DNA of 64,000 nucleotides from Rhizodiscina lignyota (taxonomy: Eukaryota; Ascomycota; Dothideomycetes; Aulographales; Rhizodiscinaceae), in NCBI GenBank assembly GCA_010015805.1, contig ML978126.1, positions 1,860,001-1,924,000 on the forward strand, in the 5' to 3' direction. Below are positions 10,273 to 19,572 of the stretch, piece after piece. The notes under the pieces were generated by a model. It made no database searches, was not told the origin of the DNA, and saw only the letters and a program-made list of their open reading frames with translations. Each line of letters opens with the position of its first letter. Position 1 is the stretch's first letter. The translations under genes were made by a program, and so were the position numbers.

Positions 10273-11631
10273 ATGTCCCCTCAGAACCCACCGCCATCAG
10301 CATCTCTCAATCGCCCCTACGACGAACCCGACCCGAACGCTCATGCCGCCTACCAGCGGGACATCTACAGCGCCCTTCGTCCTCCACGCCTCTCCACAAA
10401 ACCCTCAGAATGGGAAGCTCAAGCTCGTCGAGTCGTCCCAAAGCCAAACTTCTACTATGTGTTCGGCTCAGCGTCATCATGCGACACGCATACCGCAAAC
10501 GTCGAGGCCTTCAAGCGATACAGGCTGCGACCACACATGCTTGTGAATGCCACAAGGCGCGACCTCAGTGCGAAGCTATTTGAGGGGACACAGTATGAGA
10601 TGAAGTTACGACATCCGATACTGGCTGGTCCGGTGGGCGTTCAGGAGATCATGCACAAAGATGCTGAAGAAGCTGTGGCAAGGGCGTGCGAGGAAGTAGG
10701 AGTGCCAATGGTGCTTTCAAGCGCTGCGACACGGACAATTGAGCAAGTTGCGGAGGCAAATGGCAATGGAGAGAGATGGTACCAGCTGTATTGGCCCCGA
10801 CCGCAGGCTGAAGACCTCACTGCCAGCGTGCTGCGGAGGGCAAAGGCCGCTGGATACAAGGTGCTCGTTGTGACACTCGACACGTTCATGCTCGCTTGGC
10901 GGCCGCACGATCTGGATGGGGCGTATCTTCCATTCATCTGGGGCCAGGGCTGTCAGATTGGTTTGTCGGATCCAGCATTCAATCGCATGTATGAGGAGAT
11001 GCAAAAGAACGACACTCGGACCAGGATGGAGAAGCTGAGAGAAGCCTGGGATATGGCGAATAGACCAGGGACGCCGTTCGGGGCTTTGAAGGTACTTCGG
11101 TACGCTCCTCTGATCCGTAAGGCTAGAGCGGTTATGGAAGCCATGAACTCTGGAACTTTTAGAGAGTGGGAACACATAGAAGTCCTGAAAGAGCTCTGGG
11201 ATGGCCCCATTGTTCTGAAAGGTATTCAGACCGTCGAAGACGCACACCGTGCGATTGATGCAGGTGTGCAAGGCATTCTTGTTTCCAACCATGGAGGCCG
11301 TCAAGTCGACGGCGCAATTGCGTCATTGGATGCGTTGGCAGAGATCGGCGCCGATGCAAGAGTGAAGAGTAGTGGACTGACTTTGCTGTTCGATGGCGGC
11401 ATCAGGACAGGAAGCGATGTGATGAAGGCGATCGCACTTGGCGCAAAAGCAGTCTTCGTCGCTCGGCCATACATGTATGGGCTGGCGATAGCGGGACAGG
11501 AAGGCGTGCGACATGTCTTCAAATGTCTACTGGCAGATACTGACAATATGATGGCTAACGCAGGGAAGAGGGCTCTAACAGAGCTGAGTCGAGAAGATTT
11601 GCGCGTCCTCCAGGTACCTGCGAAGCTATGA
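10273..11631 (+). CDS. FMN-dependent alpha-hydroxyacid oxidase/dehydrogenase (lactate 2-monooxygenase-like)
   Basis: TIM-barrel flavoenzyme that oxidises 2-hydroxyacids such as lactate. Intronless, 452 aa. The catalytic base is His340 in VSNHGGRQVDG; the FMN phosphate-binding segment is LFDGGIRTGSDVMKAI followed by GAKAVFVARPYMYG. N-terminal barrel signature PILAGPVGVQEIMH and the LSSAATRTIEQV strand also fit. An insertion between about residues 215 and 285 (WGQGCQIGLSDPAF onwards) resembles the loop of lactate 2-monooxygenase-type members rather than the cytochrome b2 type; there is no N-terminal heme domain. Substrate is an inference. Probably cytosolic or peroxisomal; the C-terminus (PAKL) is a weak PTS1-like tail only. 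Confidence 0.9.
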   Translation: MSPQNPPPSASLNRPYDEPDPNAHAAYQRDIYSALRPPRLSTKPSEWEAQARRVVPKPNFYYVFGSASSCDTHTANVEAFKRYRLRPHMLVNATRRDLSAKLFEGTQYEMKLRHPILAGPVGVQEIMHKDAEEAVARACEEVGVPMVLSSAATRTIEQVAEANGNGERWYQLYWPRPQAEDLTASVLRRAKAAGYKVLVVTLDTFMLAWRPHDLDGAYLPFIWGQGCQIGLSDPAFNRMYEEMQKNDTRTRMEKLREAWDMANRPGTPFGALKVLRYAPLIRKARAVMEAMNSGTFREWEHIEVLKELWDGPIVLKGIQTVEDAHRAIDAGVQGILVSNHGGRQVDGAIASLDALAEIGADARVKSSGLTLLFDGGIRTGSDVMKAIALGAKAVFVARPYMYGLAIAGQEGVRHVFKCLLADTDNMMANAGKRALTELSREDLRVLQVPAKL

Positions 11632-12096
11632 GCAGTACTGGCGATTCAATGGAGTTTTATCTGGAGACTATCACTGATAGCCCATACCGAATCAAACTTT
11701 CGACAGAGTTATTGTCGTGTGTTGGCAGCCACAATCCGAAGACAACCAAACACAGTAGTTGCTGCTCGTTCAACCTTAGTTGAATACTTTCTTGGTTCTG
11801 CAATCCGAGAGATTGAACAGGAGGTCGAGAAAGGATTGCACGCTTGAAGGGGTGTGTTTCAGATATGGCTCCAGAATCAGGCTCCAGAATCAGTGTCATT
11901 AGATTTGTCTGGTGACAGCTGAAGCTGCCGAATTGGCTCATTACAGATTCACCTCCGAATGTGCTAACATCCATTCCATGACTTGTCCTCTCTTAGACCT
12001 TCGAACTTCATAATTCCTCAGCACAAATAATCACGAGTCAGATCGCCTCTAAGTGATGTCCTAAGATTATCGTTGTGGATTGTGTCTCTGGCCCCC
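11632..12096. other. convergent intergenic region
   Basis: About 465 bp between two converging genes. A short direct repeat (gctccagaatcag) occurs twice in tandem at about 11870-11894. No gene seen. Confidence 0.4.
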
Positions 12097-14866
12097 CTAT
12101 CTACTCGAATCCGACATATCGGATGCAGGGGGCGGAATCTCAATTACTGGGGGCAGTTCGACAGGCACACCAGACCCTGGTAGCTCAAAATAGGGTATCT
12201 GGTACGGTTGTTGAGACATCATGTCCAGATTTTTCTCCTCAGCCTCAGAAACCGTTCTCTGTTTTCTTGTTGATCTGAAAACTTTCCTCTGAGATGCTGA
12301 AGGGAATATGCCATGCTTGAAGAACTTTGGCATTCGGCCTTTGAGTCGAGTCCAATGATATTTGAAGGCTTTTCTTGGCCGTATGACGAACAGTCGGTTC
12401 GTGGAACTGAAGGTATTTTAGCAGCCAAACAGCCAGAGTGAGAGATGGAATTACCTGGCCTCGCTTTCCGCAATAGATTTTTGTTCAAGATGAAACAATT
12501 CAGGGTTCCCAGATGGTACACGACTGAAGTCATTTGAAGCAGTTGTCTCCATTGACATTCTCGCTGGTATTACCACGTCATCGGAGGTTATGCCTGTATT
12601 AGAAGGTATTCCAGCCAGCTCATTACTCAGATTTACGTCATCATTAGATGCTCGTCTTTCATTGATGGCTTGGGATTCAAGACGTGGCCAGTTTTCGGGA
12701 AGATCATCTTCATCGGACAATACTTCGGTAACAGAAGGTGCCTTGCCATGTGACTTGACGTCGTTTCGCAGAGCTGCTTGCTCGCTGTGTGCTGCTCTAT
12801 TTTCCAATGACACTCCATCTGAAGATACTGTCTGATCTGTAGTAGCTCCAGCGAGGGGTATATCGTCGAATCGCTTTGGCAGCGGTACAGACTCCGAGCT
12901 ATTGGATATAGGTAGATGGAATTTCAACGGCCAGCCTCGAATCTGAGTCTTCTTTGGGGAAGTATGCGTTGGGCCACCTGGGGTATCCGGAGCTACAGAA
13001 TAGGCTTCTGCTAAATCAAATTTGTACACGTCCTCGAGCCTCCCATTTGCAGATTTACGACGACAAAGTTCCGGTGTTCGGTCGAGCCAGGCCCTTACGT
13101 CTTCTTCTCGGGCAATGTTGACAGTGTCGGCTCCAAGTTGGTTTTGGATTGAGCGTAGGGTAGCTGCAATTGGTACCATGAGGTGCTCTGCGAAAGGGCC
13201 CACAGCAACAAAATGGCCATGCGTGTTGCCCGATGAGTCAATGACCCACGACCCAGAATCACCGACTTGAAGAGGCACATCTGATAGGCGTATTAGCACT
13301 CTGGACCGAACATAGATAATTTACCATGACAAACCTACCCAGGTCATGCACGGAGTGTACTTCGATCAAATGATAACCACCTGGAGGCATGAAGAAGGAA
13401 GTCTCGTGCGAGAGGACCCCATGGTGTATGCCGCTGCGCCCAGCGAGTACCACAACCGAAGTGAAAGGTGCTGAGGTGGATAAGTCTTGGATACTATTGG
13501 CTTCCACGTCTCTTAATTGTGTCAGAGCGTGGCCAAGCTCCTGAACAATAGCGAGGTTCTCCATTTGGGGTGCAAGTTCCACCAGTGCCCAGTCATGATT
13601 GGGTTCAACGGTATCTGCATCATATGAGCTTGCTACAACTTTCCCGCGAACTGAAAGAGGTAGATGGATTTCGCCAGGCTTGATGAAATCGGATTCTTGA
13701 CCGGTTTGTTCAAAGGAATCAGGTATCAAGTCGTCCCTCCAGTCGACATCAGGCATATCTTCAGTATCCTCAGTACCCTGCATATTCTCCTTCCGGCGAA
13801 GCGCGCGCTCACGTCGACGCCGACGATTTTCCGCATCGCTCGTTACGTGTTCTGAAGTATCAACAGTATTGGGTTTGTTGCTCGATGGGGAATTTCCATC
13901 AGGCGTGGGCGTTTGTTCGAGTTCGTTCATCTCGAAGGTCTCGTCGACTTGGTCTGGGTGACTAGAATCCACGGCGACAAGCCCCGGTTTGTCCACGTGT
14001 CTCAACTCGGACCTCTGGAGAAAATGACCGCAAGTCAAAGCGAACATTTGCACAGCCGAGCCTGTCTTGACGGTGATGATGCCACCAATTGTGGCGAACA
14101 CTTCTCTCTGTCCGGGCACTTGAAGTATGCTACCGCGATACGTCCTCTTGGAAGAGCTTGAGGACAAAAGCACTGCCAGGTCGGCACTGCACACCTTAAG
14201 TCTCCCTTCACGGTCGTCGATAACCGTCTCAAGAGTCGGGCGTCTTCCTTCGGGATCTTTACAATGCTCTTTATACCAGTTCTCCCTGACAATATGTCGC
14301 ACCCTTGATGTAACTGATTTGTCACAGAATATGACAACGTAAGGTTTGGCCGTGGACTCATCTTCGCCGAGGCTTATGAGTTTGAAAAGGACCGGGCCGG
14401 GCGCGGAGGGGCCTTGGTAGAGAGTCTCTACTATCCTGCTGTTAAGCAATTGAACCAGATCTGAAAACTGCCTTGACACTTCAGGTGCTATCTCTTTGTT
14501 AGGAAAGCGAGCCAGCTTTTTCTGTGCGAGAACATCCCCTTTCCGCGGGGGGGCCAATTTTCCGCCGCTTAGCTTTATGGGTCCACTGCCTTCTGGCGTT
14601 TCTTCTTCGCTTTGTGACGGTGGCTCTAACCTTGAAGTTGCTTCGTCAGTTGGCCTTGCGCTAATTGGAGATCTGTCGTGCACGTAGTTTTTGCGGCTCT
14701 CATTTGCAAATCTTCGCCTCCTAGACAGAAGCGATTTGAACTTCAGCCTCGGCCTACCAACTCTTGTCAACACTGCCCAGAAACCCCTTCTTATCGCAGG
14801 TGAGAATTCAGAGGCATAGTATTCTTCATCAACATCAGTCTGGAGCTTCTCATCTAGGTGATCCAT
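12097..14866 (-). CDS. large non-secreted trypsin-fold protein
   Basis: Three exons (13339-14866, 12455-13280, 12097-12406; introns 58 and 48 nt, phases 1 and 2) give 887 aa. There is no signal peptide. Residues about 155-260 form an unknown domain (LFKLISLGEDE to SADLAVLL). From about 250 a chymotrypsin-like fold is suggested by a full triad: His281 in ALTCGHFL, Asp425 in NHDWALVEL, and Ser518 in VGDSGSWV. A long Glu/Arg-rich insertion (about 310-400, including RRRRRERALRRKEN) lies between His and Asp. The C-terminal third is disordered and Ser/Glu-rich. Such intracellular trypsin-like domains also occur as partner domains in fungal NLR-type proteins (established observation); a role here is inference. 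It is divergent from the tail-anchored protein at 15282. Confidence 0.8.
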
Positions 14867-15281
14867 CGGAAACCTCAAATGTCAGACAAAGAGTCAATCT
14901 TGAAATAGTCGGAAAGGGAAATGGACGAAGGGGAGAAATGGGGCACAAGCCCGATCCCAAAAAGAAAGCCCGAGCGGCACGGCTCGAATTTCTTGACCCA
15001 CTATGGGTAAGGCTGGGCTGTGCATTGAGCGTGCTGGATTGGTTGTCCTAGGTGTAAGGCAACGGGGCCCTCTGCCCAGCCTCGTCTCAGCCTGATGCAA
15101 AATGGCGACTTGAAATCGAATGAGAAGAAGCCAGGCCCAATAGCTATCTATCAGCATTCGTCCGCGGACTTCTCTTTCAGCGCTTCGCTGGTGAGAACAT
15201 AAAAATACGCTCTTGGAAAGCCGGAAAACAACACATGCTCCCCGTCTGTGGTAATTTTTGGGCGGATGGCAAGTATTGCAG
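14867..15281. promoter_or_regulatory. shared divergent promoter region
   Basis: The 415 bp between the start codons of the trypsin-fold protein (minus) and the tail-anchored protein (plus) must hold both promoters. No clear TATA box was found. The head-to-head arrangement suggests possible co-regulation. Confidence 0.4.
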
Positions 15282-16445
15282 ATGGCGTCAATCACTGAGA
15301 ATGACCTCAAGGAAATATGCCAGATCCTCTGGTCGTGGGATTTTTGCATTGGATGCTTGCAGAAAACAGTGTGCCAGGTCAAGGCGTGTCCGAACGAACG
15401 AATGCGACGACTCTCGCGATATTTCGATTACGGCAGAATTATATTCGACGTGTACGCAGCCGAAACGCCTCCAGCAAAATTGAGGAAGCTTCGCAACTTG
15501 GTACTCAAAGCAATAGGCTTCATTCGATCCAGTCCGTCGAGTATTCGTGCTGAATTTTTGCAAAGGTTGGCGAATTCTAGAGAAGGCGCAGACGAAGACG
15601 TGGAAGAGCTGGATAGAGCACTGATGATGGCTATTAAGCTCATGTTCATGACGAATTGCGGTCATGACAATCAAAAAATGGAGGTCCTGGAGTCCGGATT
15701 GTTCATGAGGTCGTGGAGAGGGGAATTCGGTCTTGATAATTATATCGTTGATTCCTTCCCCAAAACCGACCATCCAAGTCTTAATGAGAAGAATTCCAAT
15801 AAGGCCGATATTATCAAGGCGGCCCTCCAAGCCAAGAAGTTAAAGAAGCATGCTAATCTAAGCTTCTCCCCAACGGACGATATTCGGAACCACTTGAGGC
15901 TGGACCATCAAACAGGAGTTGTACAGATCTTCCATTATACAAGCTTTCTGAAAGAACAGCTTCGGATCACACAGCATATGCGGTCCGAAACGGAAGCACA
16001 TATTGTCGAATACATGAAGGCTGGCGCTCTGCCACGACAGCTTGTCCTGGAGGTCCTTGATTCTATTCAGAAGGTTCTCTTTCCTATTAACGATGACCAA
16101 TCGTACGCGCTGCTTGTATCCATGACAAGCTCGAAGGGAGGTTCTTTCGATCCAGATTGTATTCGGTTCGAGTCCGAAGAGTTCCGCAGCGCAGAAGAGA
16201 GCGATGTCGCATATTACTATTTCGGGGCGCGCCTTATGGAGCTATATCAGGAGTCAGAGAATCCGAGGCCGCGTGGATTAGTTGCGGAGTGGCTGGAGCG
16301 TAGGAGTGGAGCGCGATATGCCATGCTAGCGACTCTTATCGGGGTTTTCATTGCCATCCTTCTGGGGCTTGCGGGACTGGTGGTCTCCTCGTATCAGACA
16401 TATATTGCGTACCAGCAGTGGAAGCATGCAATATCCAAGTCATAA
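15282..16445 (+). CDS. tail-anchored protein of unknown function
   Basis: Intronless, 387 aa from ATG 15282. The N-terminal 330 residues are soluble and mostly helical, with a Cys-rich start (DFCIGCLQKTVCQVKACP), a basic linker (LQAKKLKKHANLS) and a segment LRLDHQTGVVQIFHYTSFLKEQL. One strong hydrophobic helix at about 348-368 (MLATLIGVFIAILLGLAGLVV) is followed by a 20-residue tail ending YIAYQQWKHAISKS, typical of a single C-terminal anchor. This C-terminal arrangement reminds me of a large fungal family of uncharacterised proteins; I cannot name it. It shares a divergent promoter with the trypsin-fold gene. Confidence 0.75.
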   Translation: MASITENDLKEICQILWSWDFCIGCLQKTVCQVKACPNERMRRLSRYFDYGRIIFDVYAAETPPAKLRKLRNLVLKAIGFIRSSPSSIRAEFLQRLANSREGADEDVEELDRALMMAIKLMFMTNCGHDNQKMEVLESGLFMRSWRGEFGLDNYIVDSFPKTDHPSLNEKNSNKADIIKAALQAKKLKKHANLSFSPTDDIRNHLRLDHQTGVVQIFHYTSFLKEQLRITQHMRSETEAHIVEYMKAGALPRQLVLEVLDSIQKVLFPINDDQSYALLVSMTSSKGGSFDPDCIRFESEEFRSAEESDVAYYYFGARLMELYQESENPRPRGLVAEWLERRSGARYAMLATLIGVFIAILLGLAGLVVSSYQTYIAYQQWKHAISKS

Positions 16446-16838
16446 GTTTACGATGGCTCTCTGAGCGTTGTACCATCGCTGGTACTTTGCTGTTGAACGT
16501 ATGAGATGGAACGGAGAAGACGGTTCCGTGGAAGCTTTTGACATTTGGGAAATCACTCTTGGCGTTGGTATGGATTTCCTGTTGTTTTACCCTTGTGCTA
16601 TCTTAGACAATTAGTTGCATTGCCAGACTAATGAATGGGTTTGAAGGACTTGTTTCTGGGAATCCTCGTGATATGTATCTCGCTCGACTTGGCTGCGGTA
16701 AGTTTCGTTGCGTGTGCCGATAGCGGAGCAACCTTCAGTATTCTGAACCACTTCGGAAGACTGTACGAAGGATATCTTTCACAGTCATTTCAAACAGTCT
16801 ATTGATTTTCTATTCATAATCGTTGTTCAGCCTTCGCA
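16446..16838. other. intergenic region upstream of the lactonase gene
   Basis: About 390 bp, both genes on the plus strand. No gene or clear element seen. Confidence 0.4.
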
Positions 16839-17807
16839 ATGGCCACTGCAACATTTCCACCAATATCACAGCCCGAAAGCATCGTGGCAGAGAAGTTCAC
16901 AGAAGTTCCTCATGAACACCGCCGCAACAAAATATCTCTCTTTTCACACTCGCATAATAAAGGAAAGATTATGGACTCCTTTCTCGAAGGTCCAATCATG
17001 GTCAATGGCAAGCTGTTCGTCACAGATATTGCCCACGGCCGGATCTTCGCAATTGATCTCGCTACGAAAGAATGGACCTGTTTCATCGAATACGACGGGC
17101 AGCCAAACGGAATGGCCTATCATCCGAAGCGCAAGCTGATCCTGATCGCCGATCGCAAGAAGGGTGTATTGAGTCTTGACCCGGAGACCAAATTCCTCGA
17201 TACCATCCTCGACAGTTTCAACGGCCAGCCATTCTTGGGACCCAATGATCTTGTTGTCGGCGGTGATGGAGCTATCTACTTCACTGATCAGGGTATGACG
17301 GGTTTGCACGAGCCCGTCGGTCGTGTCTTCCGTCACGACCCTGAGACCGGAAAAACAGACGTGTTGCTAAGGAACGGCCCTTCTCCGAACGGGCTGATGT
17401 TCGATAAGGAAGAAGGGGTCCTGTTCGTCGGTATGACGCGAGACAACTCAGTGTGGCATGTACCTATCTTCCCAGACGGAACCACTCAGCGCGCCGGACG
17501 GTTCTCAAGCTACTATGGCCTCGGTGGACCCGATGGTATGACGCTAGATTGTGACGGTAATCTGTTCATCTGTGTAGTGCGAATCGGGACGATATTTGTC
17601 CACAAGCCGGACGGTACCCCGTTGGCAAGGATAGTGATGCCGGAAGGTGTGGGCGTTATGGGTACGAACTTGACTTGGAGCCCGAACACAGACGGTGGAG
17701 AGGGCGAGGGGGATACGCTCTATATTACAGAGAGTGCGTCTGGCACGGTGCTGTCTGTCAAGTGGCATACCAAAGGATGGCTTGGGAAGATCTATTACGA
17801 GAAGTAA
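16839..17807 (+). CDS. SMP-30/gluconolactonase/LRE-like lactonohydrolase
   Basis: Six-bladed beta-propeller lactonase family, which opens sugar or other lactones using a bound divalent metal. Intronless, 322 aa, no signal peptide. Family marks in order: EGPIMVNGKLFVTDI with the metal-binding Glu near residue 50, the FLGPNDLVVGGDGAIYFTD blade (Asn and Asp ligands), NGPSPNGLMFDKE, and GGPDGMTLDCDGNLFICV. The closing strand is DTLYITESASGTVL. Substrate cannot be told from sequence. Its neighbours give no pathway context. Confidence 0.88.
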   Translation: MATATFPPISQPESIVAEKFTEVPHEHRRNKISLFSHSHNKGKIMDSFLEGPIMVNGKLFVTDIAHGRIFAIDLATKEWTCFIEYDGQPNGMAYHPKRKLILIADRKKGVLSLDPETKFLDTILDSFNGQPFLGPNDLVVGGDGAIYFTDQGMTGLHEPVGRVFRHDPETGKTDVLLRNGPSPNGLMFDKEEGVLFVGMTRDNSVWHVPIFPDGTTQRAGRFSSYYGLGGPDGMTLDCDGNLFICVVRIGTIFVHKPDGTPLARIVMPEGVGVMGTNLTWSPNTDGGEGEGDTLYITESASGTVLSVKWHTKGWLGKIYYEK

Positions 17808-19009
17808 TGATAGTGACAAATTTACCTGAAGAATACCCGTGCGTCTGTCATCTCATAATTGAGCATAAGGACGTGGTAGCTTCCGGACGTCATTGCTTCT
17901 ATCGACTTCTACATGAAATTAAGTGGTCATCCCATGAAATGATGTTGCTCTCGAGAAGGAAGGAGCTTTGTAAGTGTAATGACGAATTACCTTGGGATTA
18001 CGATATCTGCTTGTGGGCCAGCTCTCGGAGATTTAACAAGCGCGATCTCATAACAGCCTTGGAAGCCAGGATCACATCCAAGTTATCTTTTAATGAGATT
18101 GGAAAGAATGCTTCGGTCCGGATGAACATCTCCAGAAAAACACCGGGAAAGAGGAATTGAGATTGACAATCTTTTCGGTTCGAGAGAATGGCTGGACGAC
18201 TGAGATACTTATTCCTTGACAGCATCCTCCCTCTCCGTCCCCAAGCAAGTCCAAGTGTCCGAAACTAAGATTCGGAATTCCCGCAGACGAGGCTATTGCC
18301 AGGATGATTCGTCATCTCAATCTGGTACCTTGCATCTGACAAGGAAGGTAGGTTGGGCTGATGTTCAAGGAGCATTGTACCGATGCAGCTTCTCCCGTCC
18401 TGCGGCGTCCACGAGAGACTCGAACTGCGACGTCGACACTTCCACCGGCCGCCTCCGCAGGCTGCGCCTCACAGAACATCTATACAGAGAACGGGAGAGC
18501 GTTCGAGACAGCAGGTTTCCCGTTGCATGAACCCCAGTGGCTGGTGAGATATTGCCAAGCCGATCTCGCCCTATCAGAGGGCGTGCACTGATCAAGCTTT
18601 GAGCAATCCTTGAAAGCTCCGACGGCCCAACAGCCTCAAGCGGCCATCAGCCACCAATGCTTTGGTTGGCAACCAGGATTTGAGCCGCATCACGCGAGCA
18701 GGCGATGGCAACGTGGCAAACCTGCCAGAAGATTCGTCACTCTCGTCGGTTAAACAAGAAAAGGTTGGTGGATTATTTCCAATTGTTCATGGATGGTGAG
18801 CTAGGGAGAAAACTGGGAATATTGGTGGGCCTGTCAGCATGGCCGCATGAGTTGCCCTTGGTGACTGCGCGCAGATATAAGGTAAGGTGGAGAGAAGTCA
18901 AGTGGAATATTGCCATAGAAACCAAACCGCGCTGTCTTCGTCTTCTTTAAATTTGCCACTCGCTTCTTGCTTCTAGCAATCCACATTCGCTTTCTACACA
19001 ACAGTCATA
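17808..19009. other. 1.2 kb intergenic region
   Basis: An open frame directly after the lactonase (ATG at 17809 overlapping its stop, ending 18160) has no recognisable sequence. Nothing else supported. A TATA-like tttaaat lies about 60 nt before the next gene. Confidence 0.4.
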
Positions 19010-19369
19010 ATGCGCTTCACAATCGTTCCTCTCGTCGCTGCTCTCGCCTGTGGTGCTTCCGCCCAGCTGTACGTTAAATGGAATCATACCTGCGACGGAA
19101 ATCAAGATTCTAATTTGTCTACAGGTACCCAGCAGGCAACTCGACTACGGTGTTTGTCACTGCTACCGGCACCGCAGTTGGCACAACACTCTCCTCCACT
19201 GCCGCCGCAACAGCGACGAGCAGCACCGCACCGCTCTTCACTGGGGCTGCTGACTCGCTCGCTGGATCTTCATTGGGTTTTGTGGCTGCTGCTGCAGGGG
19301 TTCTCTATGTATGTCCACTATGCCCTTGAGATTGGAACATGAAGAACTGACCGTTAGCAGATGCTGTAA
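19010..19369 (+). CDS. very small secreted, GPI-anchor-like protein
   Basis: Three exons that no single open frame covers: 19010-19068, 19125-19308 and a 9-nt last exon 19361-19369 (ATG CTG TAA). Introns of 56 nt (GTACGT to CTACAG) and 52 nt (GTATGT, branch ACTGAC, TTAGCAG) with matching phases 2 and 0. The 83-residue product has a signal peptide (MRFTIVPLVAALACGASAQ), a Thr/Ser/Ala-rich body (about residues 25-60) and a hydrophobic end (SLGFVAAAAGVLYML) preceded by small residues (TGAADS), the pattern of GPI-anchored cell-wall proteins. The second intron could be retained, giving a tail ending VCPLCP instead, which would spoil the GPI signal. No homologue recognised; could be a wall protein or small effector-like protein. 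Confidence 0.6.
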
Positions 19370-19572
19370 AACGATCGACGCATTTTGCGGACTTGGAAAT
19401 GGCCTGTCGGCGTAATGACACGTAATGAGGATGACTTCTTCGATGAGATGATAAAAAAGCAGTTATACAGAAACATTATTCTTTAATTAATAGTAGCCAT
19501 TTAGCATTCATACACATACTACATCGACTACGATGCTCAATCAGCAATTGTCATTACTATCATCAATCCTCA

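Noticed and set aside
17809-18160. 117-codon frame whose ATG overlaps the stop of the lactonase gene
   Set aside because: No recognisable features and unusual Cys/Trp-rich composition; translation coupling of this sort is not expected in a fungus.
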